A DNA stretch of 64,000 bases from Rhodoferax sediminis (lineage in GTDB: Bacteria; Pseudomonadota; Gammaproteobacteria; Burkholderiales; Burkholderiaceae_C), in contig NZ_CP035503.1 of the NCBI RefSeq assembly GCF_006970865.1, positions 2,307,001 to 2,371,000 on the forward strand, read 5' to 3'. How positions within the stretch are numbered: position 1 is the first letter of the stretch; the number at the start of each line of letters is the position of its first letter. Below the pieces are notes generated by a model. That model did no database searches and had not been told where the DNA came from. It worked only from the letters and a program-made list of their open reading frames with translations. Position numbers and translations under genes: made by a program. Shown here in pieces: positions 7,901 through 18,963 of this stretch.

Positions 7901-8830
7901 TCACGATTTGCCAGATGCCGCCTGCTGCGCAAAAGACAACGCAACAAGGTCGACAAATGTCCGGACCCGTGCGGCAAGCTGGTGACGCTGCGGATAGACC
8001 GCGTAGATGTCCGCATCGGGCGTGTAGTACTGAGGCAGCACCTGCACAAGGCGCCCATTGCGCAAGTAGCGCTCGACATCCCATTCGGCGCGCATCAGGA
8101 TGCCGTGGCCGTCGAGCGCCCAGTTGACGGCGATCTCGCCATCGTTGGTCGTCAGGTTTCCTCGGGTCTTGATCGCTTCGGTGGCCACGGTTTTGCCACG
8201 ACCGCTTGTCAAGCGCCACACACCATACGCCTCCTCGCCCTGCCGGATGCCGATGCAGTTGTGCCGGGTCAGGTCGTTTGGAACTTTGGGTGTTCCATGT
8301 TTGGCAAGATAGGCCGGCGAGGCACAGAGCAGCCTGCGGTTCGGTGCGATATGCCTCGCGATCACGCGCGCGTCCGGCGGGGCGCCGAACCGAATGCAGA
8401 CATCGAACGAGTCGTCCGTCAGAGGGGGTGGATTGACCGACAGCTGCAACTGCACCTCGACCTGAGGGTGCTTGCGGGCGAACCTGGAGATGAGCGGCGC
8501 CACGTGACTGCGCCCGAACCCAAGCGTCGCATTCACCCTGAGCAGGCCTTTCGGCACAGCCTTGGCCACACCAATCAACTCTTCCATGTCGTCAATCTCA
8601 CCCAGGATACGGCGCGCATGCTCCAGGTACAGCTCGCCTTCGGGCGTCAGGCCCATGCGCCGCGTCGTCCTGTTGACCAGCGATACACCGACGCGTGACT
8701 CCATCAGCGCCAGATGTTTGCTCACGGCGGGCGTCGTGACGCCAAGCTCTCGCGCTGCAGCACTCAGGCTGCCAGCGCTGGCCAGCGTAGAAAAGAAACC
8801 GAGATCTGCCGGTTGAATATCACCCGTCAT
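7901..8830 (-). CDS. ttuA: LysR-family regulator of the tartrate cluster
   Basis: 309 residues with a LysR winged helix at the N-terminus (FFSTLASAGSLSAAARELGVTTPAVSKHLALMESRVG) and a periplasmic-fold effector domain. The TRRMGLTPEGELYLEHARRILGEI linker is typical of the DmlR/TtuA-like branch. It is divergent from tartrate dehydrogenase with an inverted repeat between the two. The ATG at 8830 has GGAG 5 bases upstream; a GTG two codons earlier is also possible. Tartrate or a product of it is the likely inducer, by analogy with TtuA of Agrobacterium. Confidence 0.85.
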   Translation of the reverse strand: MTGDIQPADLGFFSTLASAGSLSAAARELGVTTPAVSKHLALMESRVGVSLVNRTTRRMGLTPEGELYLEHARRILGEIDDMEELIGVAKAVPKGLLRVNATLGFGRSHVAPLISRFARKHPQVEVQLQLSVNPPPLTDDSFDVCIRFGAPPDARVIARHIAPNRRLLCASPAYLAKHGTPKVPNDLTRHNCIGIRQGEEAYGVWRLTSGRGKTVATEAIKTRGNLTTNDGEIAVNWALDGHGILMRAEWDVERYLRNGRLVQVLPQYYTPDADIYAVYPQRHQLAARVRTFVDLVALSFAQQAASGKS

Positions 8831-8844
8831 GTTCACTCCACTAT

Positions 8845-8869
8845 TGAATCCAGGTTAACGATGGATTCA
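8845..8869. promoter_or_regulatory. Putative LysR operator, ttuA-ttuC intergenic
   Basis: Perfect inverted repeat TGAATCCA-N9-TGGATTCA centred in the divergent intergenic region. A related 26-base element stands before the tctC gene (15801-15826): 18 of 26 positions agree from 8844, and both continue with CTTT. The two would define one regulon. Binding is inferred from position and symmetry. Confidence 0.6.
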
Positions 8870-8945
8870 CTTTAGCGGCGTGTGTGAGTCCTGTCCAGCG
8901 CCTAAAGTATCGATATTCTTCACCCCCCACCCACGGAGACGCCCC

Positions 8946-10034
8946 ATGAAGACATACAAAATCGCCACCATCCCCGGTGACGGGATCGGCAAGGAAGTCG
9001 TACCTGCCGGCCAGCAAGTCCTGGAAGCCCTGGCCGCGGGCAACGGCCAGTTCAAATTCGAGTTCGAGAATTTCGACTGGGGCGGCGACTACTTCCGTCA
9101 GCACGGCGTCATGATGCCGGAGGATGGCCTGGACGCGCTTCGCGACAAGGACGCCATTCTCTTCGGCTCGGCCGGCGACCCGCACATCCCCGACCACATC
9201 ACGCTGTGGGGCCTGCGCCTGAAGATCTGCCAGGGCTTCGACCAGTACGCCAACGTTCGCCCCACCCGCATCCTGCCAGGCATCGACGGCCCGCTCAAAC
9301 GCTGCAAGACCGAAGACCTGGACTGGGTCATCGTGCGCGAAAACTCCGAAGGCGAGTATTCGGGCGTAGGCGGTCGCGTCCACCAGGGCCATCCGATCGA
9401 GGCCGCCACCGACGTTTCGATGATGACCCGCGTGGGTGTCGAGCGCATCATGCGCTTCGCCTTCAAGCTGGCGCAGTCGCGACCGCGCAAGCTGCTGACC
9501 GTCATCACCAAGAGCAACGCCCAGCGCCACGCGATGGTGATGTGGGACGAAATCGCGCTGCAGGTATCCAGGGAATTTTCGGACGTTACGTGGGACAAGG
9601 AACTCGTCGATGCTTCGACGGCACGCATGATCAACCGCCCGGCCTCGCTCGATACCATTGTTGCGACCAACCTGCATGCCGATATCCTGAGCGATCTGGC
9701 CGCGGCCCTTGCGGGCAGTCTGGGCATCGCGCCGACCGGCAACATCGACCCCGAACACCGCTACCCGTCGATGTTCGAACCGATCCATGGTTCGGCCTTC
9801 GACATCATGGGCAAAGGCCTGGCCAATCCGGTCGGCACCTTCTGGTCGGTCGTGATGCTGCTTGACCACTTGGGCGAGACCGAGGCTGCCAGGCGCGTGA
9901 TGCGCGCCATCGAGCAGGTCACCGCCAACCCGGCGTTGCACACCCGCGACCTGGGCGGGAATGCCACCACGGCAGACGTCACGCAGGCCGTATGCGGCCA
10001 GCTGTTTGCCAGCTCGCGGCGCAAAGCTGCCTGA
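8946..10034 (+). CDS. ttuC: Tartrate dehydrogenase/decarboxylase
   Basis: 362-residue beta-decarboxylating dehydrogenase of the isocitrate/isopropylmalate family. Visible are IPGDGIGKEVVPAG at the N-terminus, the substrate loop VIVRENSEGEYSGVGGRVHQG, TVITKSNAQRHAMVMWDE with the catalytic Lys, ATNLHADILSDLAAALAGSLGIAP with the metal-binding Asp residues, and FEPIHGSAFDIMGKG for NAD binding. These fit TtuC/YeaU enzymes, which oxidise or decarboxylate tartrate and D-malate. The gene order, with carrier and glycerate kinase downstream, favours tartrate to glycerate. The start at 8946 follows GGAGAC. Confidence 0.9.
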   Translation: MKTYKIATIPGDGIGKEVVPAGQQVLEALAAGNGQFKFEFENFDWGGDYFRQHGVMMPEDGLDALRDKDAILFGSAGDPHIPDHITLWGLRLKICQGFDQYANVRPTRILPGIDGPLKRCKTEDLDWVIVRENSEGEYSGVGGRVHQGHPIEAATDVSMMTRVGVERIMRFAFKLAQSRPRKLLTVITKSNAQRHAMVMWDEIALQVSREFSDVTWDKELVDASTARMINRPASLDTIVATNLHADILSDLAAALAGSLGIAPTGNIDPEHRYPSMFEPIHGSAFDIMGKGLANPVGTFWSVVMLLDHLGETEAARRVMRAIEQVTANPALHTRDLGGNATTADVTQAVCGQLFASSRRKAA

Positions 10035-10057
10035 CCGACAAAACAGGAGACATCCCC

Positions 10058-11359
10058 ATGGAACCGAATATCGAAAAAAGGACGATGCGCAAGATATCGT
10101 GGCGCATCACGCCGTTCATCATGCTGCTGTATTTCGTTGCCTACATTGACCGCGTCAATATAGGTATGGCAGGGCTGACCATGAGGGGTGACTTGGGCCT
10201 CACCGCTTCAATGTTCGGATTCGGGGCGGGCATTTTCTTCTGGGGCTACTTTTTCTTTGAGGTTCCATCAAATATTGCCCTGCACAAATTCGGCGCGCGC
10301 GTTTGGATTGCCCGTGTCATGGTGACCTGGGGACTCGTTTCCGGAGGCATGGCATTCGTCGAGGGGCCAACAAGCTTTTATGTCATGCGCTTTTTGTTGG
10401 GCGCTGCGGAGGCAGGCTTCTTTCCGGGCATCATCTTGTACATCAGTTACTGGTTCCCGGCCCGTCATCGCGCTGGCGTCACCTCGTTTTTCATGGCCGC
10501 TGCCCCTCTTTCAACGGCCATAGGCTCGCCCATCACGGCTGGCCTGCTCAAGATGCACGGTGTCATGGGGTTGAACGGCTGGCAATGGATTTTCATCATC
10601 GAGGCGATCCCAGCTTTGATTCTCGCGGTGGTGGTCCTTTTCTACATGACCGACAAGCCTGAAAAGGCACGCTGGTTGAAGGACGACGAACGTACCTGGA
10701 TTGTTGATGCCATGAAAGCCGAATCTGCCAGCAAAGCAGGGACGGCAAAGCACAGCATCGTGGCTGGCCTGACGAATCCCAGGGTGCTCGTGCTGGCGTT
10801 TGTCTACTTCGGCACGTCGGCTGGTTTGTACACCATGGGCATATGGGCGCCACAGATCATCAAGCAACTCGGCGTATCGAACATGGCCGTAGGCTGGCTG
10901 AATGCGATCCCACCACTTGTTTCCGTTGTCGCCATGGTTTTATGGTCACGCCACTCCGACCGCACCGGTGAGCGAACCTGGCACGTCGTTTTGGCCTGTC
11001 TAGCAGCCGTTATCGGACTGGTGGTCGCTGCTTCCGCCAACAGCATTATTGGCTTGATCGCCGCACTGACCCTCGTCAATATCGGCATTAGCTGCGCCAA
11101 ACCAGCGCTATGGAGCATGCCGACGATGTTCCTATCCGGGGCTGCGGCCGCCACTGGCATCGCCACCATCAACTCGATTGGCAATCTCGGTGGATTTGCC
11201 GGCCCAGCAATGATTGGCTGGATCAAAAAAACGACTGGCAGTTATGCGGGTGGTCTTTACTTTGTGGCTGCCCTGCTTGTTCTTTCTGCCGTCTTGACCT
11301 TGCTGCTGGCGCGGTCCCAGAAACCGCAATTGTCAGCTGGCGAAGCGCTGGCGGACTGA
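10058..11359 (+). CDS. ttuB: MFS transporter, probable tartrate carrier
   Basis: 433 residues, about 12 hydrophobic segments, of the anion:cation symporter branch of the major facilitator superfamily. It shows the N-terminal signature MLLYFVAYIDRVNIGMAGLTM and the FLLGAAEAGFFPGIILYISYWFP stretch in the first half. TtuB and phthalate carriers belong here. It follows ttuC by 23 bases with AGGAG before the ATG at 10058. The gene looks a little less GC-rich than its neighbours. Its role as tartrate importer is inferred from the operon. Confidence 0.88.
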   Translation: MEPNIEKRTMRKISWRITPFIMLLYFVAYIDRVNIGMAGLTMRGDLGLTASMFGFGAGIFFWGYFFFEVPSNIALHKFGARVWIARVMVTWGLVSGGMAFVEGPTSFYVMRFLLGAAEAGFFPGIILYISYWFPARHRAGVTSFFMAAAPLSTAIGSPITAGLLKMHGVMGLNGWQWIFIIEAIPALILAVVVLFYMTDKPEKARWLKDDERTWIVDAMKAESASKAGTAKHSIVAGLTNPRVLVLAFVYFGTSAGLYTMGIWAPQIIKQLGVSNMAVGWLNAIPPLVSVVAMVLWSRHSDRTGERTWHVVLACLAAVIGLVVAASANSIIGLIAALTLVNIGISCAKPALWSMPTMFLSGAAAATGIATINSIGNLGGFAGPAMIGWIKKTTGSYAGGLYFVAALLVLSAVLTLLLARSQKPQLSAGEALAD

Positions 11360-11365
11360 ATGATT

Positions 11366-11738
11366 GATTCAGAAGTAATCATGCGCGACGGATCGAAGTA
11401 CTTCCACTTCACATGCTTGGCTGGTTCGTTGTAGTGACGGATTTAGTGCATGAGCTTTCGCTTGAGATTGGACACCCGGGTGAAGACGCCACGTGCGATG
11501 CCATCGCGTTTGATCTTGCCGAACCACAGCTCGACCTCGTTAAGCCAGGACGAATAGGTTGGGGTGAGGGGCAAACGAACTGGGGTGCTACGTCAGGAAC
11601 GCCTAGACGCGTTGGGCTTTGTGCGCCGAGAGGTTGTCCGCGATGACGTGAATCTCTTTGCCGGCGGCTTGCCGGGTCACGAGGTCGGTCAGGGAAGCGA
11701 CATCCTCGGCCGAGGTTTTACGGGCAGCGACCTGCCCC
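11366..11738 (-). pseudogene. IS630-family transposase remnant
   Basis: This 398-base gap (11360-11757) holds the decayed C-terminal half of an IS630-type DDE transposase. One frame reads EIHVIADNLSAHKAQRV around the second Asp. After in-frame stops and a frame change another reads WLNEVELWFGKIKRDGIARGVFTRV with the catalytic Glu, then RHYNEPAKHVKWKY. At least three stops and one frameshift rule out function. No terminal inverted repeats were found. It sits between ttuB and ttuD and runs up to the ttuD ribosome site. Confidence 0.85.
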
Positions 11739-11757
11739 GTAGGTTCAAGGGACCATT

Positions 11758-13040
11758 ATGAACTTTGCAGATCCGCGCGCCCTGTTGCGCACCATGTTCG
11801 ACGCCGCGATTGCCGCCGCACAGCCCGCGCTGTGCGTCCCTCGCCACCTTCCGGCTGCACCGAAGGGACGACTGGTGGTGATCGGTGCCGGCAAAGCCTC
11901 GGCAGCGATGGCTCGCGCCGTCGAAGATAACTGGTGCGGGCCCCTTTCAGGCCTGGTGGTGACTCGCTACGGCTATGCGGTGCCTTGCAAGCGCATCGAG
12001 ATCGTCGAGGCAGCCCACCCGGTGCCGGACGCCGCAGGCGAGACAGCCGCCCGGCGGATACTGGACCTGGTCCGGGGACTGACGCAGGACGACCTTGTGC
12101 TGTGCCTGATTTCCGGTGGTGGCTCATCGCTGCTGCCGCTGGCGCTGCCCGGACTCACGCTGGGTGACAAACAGGCGCTCAGCCGCGCCCTGCTTGCGAG
12201 CGGCGCCAGCATCAGCGAAATGAACTGCGTGCGGCGGCACCTGTCGGCCATCAAGGGCGGGCGGCTTGCCGCGGCATGCCACCCGGCCCGGGTCGTGAAC
12301 CTGCTGCTGTCCGACGTTCCGGGCGATGATCCCATTGACATCGCCTCCGGGCCGACCGTCCCTGACCCGAGCACCTGTGCCGACGCGCTCAATATCCTGC
12401 GTCGCCATGGCCTTGATATACCGCCGCGGGCGCTTGCACTGCTCGAAAGCGGCGAAGGCGAGACGCTGAAGCCGGGCGATGCTCGCCTGCCCCGCATCGA
12501 AAACCGCTTCATCGCGACACCGCAAATGGCGCTCGAAGCAGCGGCCGCGGTGGCACGAGGTGCCGGGCTGCAGCCCTACATCCTGGGCGATGCCATCGAA
12601 GGTGAAGCGCGCGATTTCGCCAAGGCGATGGCCGGAATTGCGCTGCAGGTGGCGCGCCGGGGGCAGCCTGTGCCTGCACCGTGCGTGCTGCTGTCTGGCG
12701 GCGAGACTACGGTGACCGTGCGCGGCCAGGGCCGCGGCGGCCGCAACGTCGAGTTCCTGTTATCTCTCGGCATTGCACTGAATGGCGAGCCTGGCATTCA
12801 TGCGCTGGCCGGTGACACGGATGGTGTCGACGGCCAGGATGAGATCGCCGGCGCGCTGCTGGCGCCGGACACACTGGCCCGCGCATGGGCGCAGGGCCTG
12901 AGGCCACGCGAGCGCCTCGACGACAACGACGGACACGGCTTCTTCGAGGCGCTCGGCGACTCGGTGGTAACCGGGCCGACGCTGACCAATGTGAACGACT
13001 TCAGAGCCATCGTGATCGATGACCACCCCACCGGAGACAA

Positions 13041-13044
<4 letters not shown>
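11758..13044 (+). CDS. ttuD: Glycerate 2-kinase (MOFRL family; TtuD, formerly called hydroxypyruvate reductase)
   Basis: 428 residues with the N-terminal kinase-type domain (RLVVIGAGKASAAMARAVE; LISGGGSSLLPLALPG; MNCVRRHLSAIKGGRLA; LLLSDVPGDDPIDIASGPTVPD) and the C-terminal MOFRL domain (LLSGGETTVTVRG; GRGGRNVEFLLSL; GDTDGVDGQDEIAGA). Enzymes of this family phosphorylate D-glycerate to 2-phosphoglycerate. This fits the enolase and pyruvate kinase genes downstream. The ATG at 11758 follows AAGGGA. The stop overlaps the pyruvate kinase start by 4 bases. Confidence 0.9.
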
Positions 13045-15753
<2,709 letters not shown>

Positions 15754-15800
15754 GTGAGCGTGCGTATTGGCCTTCACGCGTCGGATCGTGCGCGAAATTG

Positions 15801-15826
15801 TTGAAATGAAGTTAATACCGGATTCA
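15801..15826. promoter_or_regulatory. Second copy of the tartrate-cluster operator, before tctC
   Basis: TTGAAATGAAGTTAATACCG followed by GATTCACTTT agrees with the ttuA-ttuC intergenic element at 18 of 26 positions and in the CTTT that follows. The right half-site GGATTCA is intact and the left is degenerate. It suggests that the same LysR protein acts on the receptor gene downstream. Confidence 0.5.
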
Positions 15827-15906
15827 CTTTGAGGATGATTCGGATGCATGCCCGACTCGTACAGTTCGGGCACTCTGCGCTCAATGAGCGCAACCTGGAG
15901 ACAAAC

Positions 15907-16893
15907 ATGAAAAACATTCACACCATCACCCGTCGCCGCCTGGCACAGACGATCGCGCTGGCCGTTGCAATATCAGGCGGCAGTGCCATGGCACAAGCCT
16001 GGCCAAGCAAGCCGATCCGCCTGATCGTGCCATTCCCCCCAGGAGGCACCACCGACGTGCTGGCCCGCACGCTCGGCGATAAGCTGTCGCAGAGTCTCGG
16101 CCAGGCTGTGATCGTGGAGAGCAGGCCCGGCGCCGGCGCCACGCTGGGTGCGGACTATGTGGCCAAGTCCAGGCCGGACGGATACACCTTGCTTATCGGC
16201 GCCATTCACCACACGATCGCCACCAGCGTCTACAAGAACCTGCCCTACGACTTTCAGAAGGACTTCGCGCCGATCACCACCATCGCGCTGGTGCCAAATG
16301 TGTTGGTCGTGAATGCCAGTACGCCGGCCAGGAGCGTCGCCGAGTTGGTCGCGCTGGCCAAGGCGCAACCGGGCAAGTTGACCTACGGCTCCAATGGGAA
16401 CGGCACGGCGCAGCATCTCATTGGCACGGAGTTCCAGAATCTCACCGGCACCACGCTGGTCCACGTCCCGTACAAGGGCAGCGGCCCGATGGACGTCGAT
16501 CTGCTGGGCGGCCAGATTACGATGTCGTTCGACACCGTGACGCCCGTCCTTCCGTTCATCAAGAGCGGCAAGATGCGGGCCCTCGCGGTCACTACGGGCA
16601 AACGCTCGTCCGCGCTGCCGAACGTGCCGACGCTGGACGAAGCCGGACTCAAAGGCTTCGACATCGGAACATGGTTCGGAGTGCTCGCCCCAGCGGCCAC
16701 GCCCAAGGACATCGTGGCCCGGCTCAATGTCGAGATGGTCAAGGTCATCCGATCGCCGGAGTTCCGCAGGCGCATGGGCGAACTCGGTGCTGAGCCGATC
16801 GGCAACAGCGCCGACCAGATGGCACTGCAGATCAAAGCCGACACTGAGAAGTTCGCCAAGCTCGTCAAGGATGCGCAGGTGACCATCCAGTAG
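15907..16893 (+). CDS. TctC/Bug-family periplasmic solute receptor
   Basis: 328 residues. The N-terminus has a basic start and a hydrophobic signal peptide (TIALAVAISGGSAMAQA) with likely cleavage before WPSKPIRLIVPFPPGGTTDVLAR, the hallmark Bug receptor start. Further marks are IVESRPGAGATLGADYVAKS and GSNGNGTAQHLIGTEF. Bug proteins bind carboxylic acids or amides in the periplasm and may serve TctAB carriers or signal transduction. No tctA or tctB is adjacent. AACCTGGAGA precedes the ATG at 15907. The upstream operator copy ties it to the tartrate cluster; the ligand is unproven. Confidence 0.9.
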   Translation: MKNIHTITRRRLAQTIALAVAISGGSAMAQAWPSKPIRLIVPFPPGGTTDVLARTLGDKLSQSLGQAVIVESRPGAGATLGADYVAKSRPDGYTLLIGAIHHTIATSVYKNLPYDFQKDFAPITTIALVPNVLVVNASTPARSVAELVALAKAQPGKLTYGSNGNGTAQHLIGTEFQNLTGTTLVHVPYKGSGPMDVDLLGGQITMSFDTVTPVLPFIKSGKMRALAVTTGKRSSALPNVPTLDEAGLKGFDIGTWFGVLAPAATPKDIVARLNVEMVKVIRSPEFRRRMGELGAEPIGNSADQMALQIKADTEKFAKLVKDAQVTIQ

Positions 16894-16927
16894 CAGGATG
16901 TATCCCCTAATTTTTGAGCAACAGCCC

Positions 16928-16995
16928 CATCACTCCTGTTTTAATAGCTGTTTGCGAAGAACAGGTAAGGGCTACAGCCCGTTTTCTATCTAGAA
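16928..16995 (+). repeat. Dispersed short repeat copy
   Basis: TCCTGTTTTAATAGCTGTTT, spacer, then AAGGGCTACAGCCCGTTTTC. Nearly identical in layout to 7802-7868, including the CTATCTA that follows. It lies between two converging genes. Confidence 0.85.
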
Positions 16996-17067
16996 CCTGG
17001 ATCACCCTCTTGAGGGATCGCTCAAAACGTCACGAGCCCCGCCCTCACCGGATCACGCGCTGCACAC

Positions 17068-18303
17068 TCACGAAACTTCATCAGGTATGAGGCCGCCGTG
17101 CCCCAGTGAACCGGCCACAGCACGCTCCCAGCGCAAGCCGACCCAGAAACCGGCTTGCCCCAGAGCCGCCGCCACGCTCAAGACGACGGCAGACGCCAAC
17201 GCGGCACTGTGGCCGATCCCCACCAGCGAGGTACAAAGCGCGCCCACCGCCATCTGCGTGAATCCGTACAGGCCCGCGGCCGAGCCAACCAGCCTTGCGT
17301 CGACGCTCAAGGCTTTCGTCAGGGCGGCCGGGCTCGTCGCCCCCGCGCCGACCGCAAACAAAAACATGAGCCCCACCGCGCTGGCGACCGTCAGTTCCCC
17401 CAGCAGGACAACCCCCAGCAGGGACACGGCACTCAGGACACTCACGGCGTTGGCGCCGATCAACAGGCGCTCCAGGGCTACCCTGCGAACGAGAAAACGT
17501 GTGATGGCATTGCCCAGCGCCATACCCAGCATCAGCAGGGCGAGGTAGAGCCCGACTTCATGCACGGGGCGATGCAGCTCCGAGGCCACGATAAACGGCG
17601 CCGCGGTGATGAAGGCAAAGATGGACGTCGTCGAGCAACCGCCGCCCACGGCAAAGCCCGCGAAGGATGGCGAGCGCAGCAGCAGCCGGTAGTCGCGCAG
17701 CAGCGATGCAGCCCTGACGCCTCCCGTCGGGCGTGCGGTCTCCGGCAGAAGACGCCAGGTGAACACGAAGGTGATGGCACCGAGCAAGGCCAGCACCACG
17801 AAGATGGAACGCCAGCCAAAGCCCACCGCCAATGCCGACCCCAGCAAGGGCGCCAGGCCGGGCCCGATCATCATGACGAGGTTGAGCAGGGCCAGGTCCC
17901 TGACGGCCTCGCCGGCCGGCGCCGTATCACGCACGATGGCGCGCCCCAGCACCAGGCCGGCACAACCGCCCAACGCCTGGAACAGCCGGGCCGCGACCAG
18001 CGTGTGCACGCTGGTCGCCATCGCTGCCGCAAACCCCGCCACCACGTAGAGGGCCAGCCCCACGATCAGCAGCGGCCGGCGCCCAAAGCTGTCGGACAGC
18101 GGGCCATAGACCAGTTGTCCGCCGGCGAGCCCCAGGATGTACACGCTGATGGTCATCTGCATCGCGGCAATGCTGGCGCCAAAATCGTGCGCGACGGTCG
18201 GCAATGCCGGAACGAACATGTGCATCGCCAGGGTGCCGCTGATGGTGATCAGGACCAGCAGCCACAGCGGGGCTCTTTGGCCGACGGTGTCCGGCGGCTT
18301 CAC
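17068..18303 (-). CDS. MFS multidrug efflux transporter, Bcr/CflA type
   Basis: 411 residues, about 12 membrane segments. The N-terminus LWLLVLITISGTLAMHMFVPALPTVAHDFGAS and the motif A loop GPLSDSFGRRPLLIVGLALY are typical of the Bcr/CflA 12-helix drug:proton antiporters. The open frame extends well upstream, but the GTG at 18303 overlaps the MarR stop (GTGA) and has AGGAGGAAA ahead of it, so this start was chosen. Expression is probably coupled to and repressed by the MarR protein. The drug is unknown. Confidence 0.88.
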   Translation of the reverse strand: MKPPDTVGQRAPLWLLVLITISGTLAMHMFVPALPTVAHDFGASIAAMQMTISVYILGLAGGQLVYGPLSDSFGRRPLLIVGLALYVVAGFAAAMATSVHTLVAARLFQALGGCAGLVLGRAIVRDTAPAGEAVRDLALLNLVMMIGPGLAPLLGSALAVGFGWRSIFVVLALLGAITFVFTWRLLPETARPTGGVRAASLLRDYRLLLRSPSFAGFAVGGGCSTTSIFAFITAAPFIVASELHRPVHEVGLYLALLMLGMALGNAITRFLVRRVALERLLIGANAVSVLSAVSLLGVVLLGELTVASAVGLMFLFAVGAGATSPAALTKALSVDARLVGSAAGLYGFTQMAVGALCTSLVGIGHSAALASAVVLSVAAALGQAGFWVGLRWERAVAGSLGHGGLIPDEVS

Positions 18304-18776
18304 GCGGGGGTTTCCTCCTGCGCCAGCGCAAGTGCCTCGGCGACTTGTTCGAGCACACCAAACGCCTTCTCCAGATCGTGTGCCGGCACACCGGCAAGAA
18401 TGTCCTCCCGGCTTTCGCCCACCAGTTCCTCGACGCGTTTGATCGTGCTCAGGCCGAGAGCGGTCAGGTGGATTGTCTTGGCGCGCCGGTCCGTGCCCTC
18501 GCAGCGCTCGACCATGCCGGCGGACTCCAGCCCGTCCAGCAGGCGCACCACCGAGGAGCTGTCCAGCGCCAGGGACGCGGCCAGGTCTTTCTGGCGCATC
18601 GCTTGCGCAGCACGCGCCAGATGCAGCAGCGGCAGCCAGGTCGCCTGTGTCAACCCAAGAGGCTGGAGCCGGCGATCGATGACGCGCCGCCATTGCCGAT
18701 TGATATGCGCCATCAGGGACATGAAGCCCCTGTGGACGTCGTCGATACGTGCCGGGTCTGGAGCATTCATATACAT
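18300..18776 (-). CDS. MarR-family regulator
   Basis: 158 residues with a winged helix: HINRQWRRVIDRRLQPLGLTQATWLPLLHLARA, then MRQKDLAASLALDSSSVVRLLDGLESAGMVER and the wing DRRAKTIHLTALG. It forms an operon with the Bcr/CflA efflux gene, so it is probably its ligand-sensitive repressor. The start is uncertain: ATG codons at 18776 and 18770 are both possible, with no strong ribosome site, and a longer open frame reaches 18884. The AT-rich sequence around 18770-18825 with repeated TTGGCA/TTGCCA words is a likely operator. Confidence 0.85.
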   Translation of the reverse strand: MYMNAPDPARIDDVHRGFMSLMAHINRQWRRVIDRRLQPLGLTQATWLPLLHLARAAQAMRQKDLAASLALDSSSVVRLLDGLESAGMVERCEGTDRRAKTIHLTALGLSTIKRVEELVGESREDILAGVPAHDLEKAFGVLEQVAEALALAQEETPA

Positions 18777-18917
18777 GGCATACCAATAGATGATTTGCCA
18801 ATTATATGCATTGCCATCGATAACGCTTACCGGAGACAGCGATCGCAAGGGCAAGCGGCCCCGAGTTGGCGCGCGATGGCTCAAGCGATTCCCACAAAAC
18901 CCTGCCGAACGACAGCA

Positions 18918-18952
18918 TTATTTGCTATCTACTAAATAGCAAACTGCCAATA
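18918..18952 (+). repeat. Partial dispersed short repeat
   Basis: TTGCTATCTACTAAATAGCA matches only the GCTAT...ATAGC part of the family. The AAGGGCTA part is reduced to AAGGGCTAGC at 18959, just before the ygiQ stop. Low confidence as a family member. Confidence 0.45.
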
Positions 18953-18963
18953 CCCATCAAGGG

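Noticed and set aside
17068..18801. 577-codon continuous frame including the MFS gene
   Set aside because: The upstream 166 codons run out of frame through the MarR gene and have no similarity. The GTG start at 18303 with a good ribosome site explains the product.
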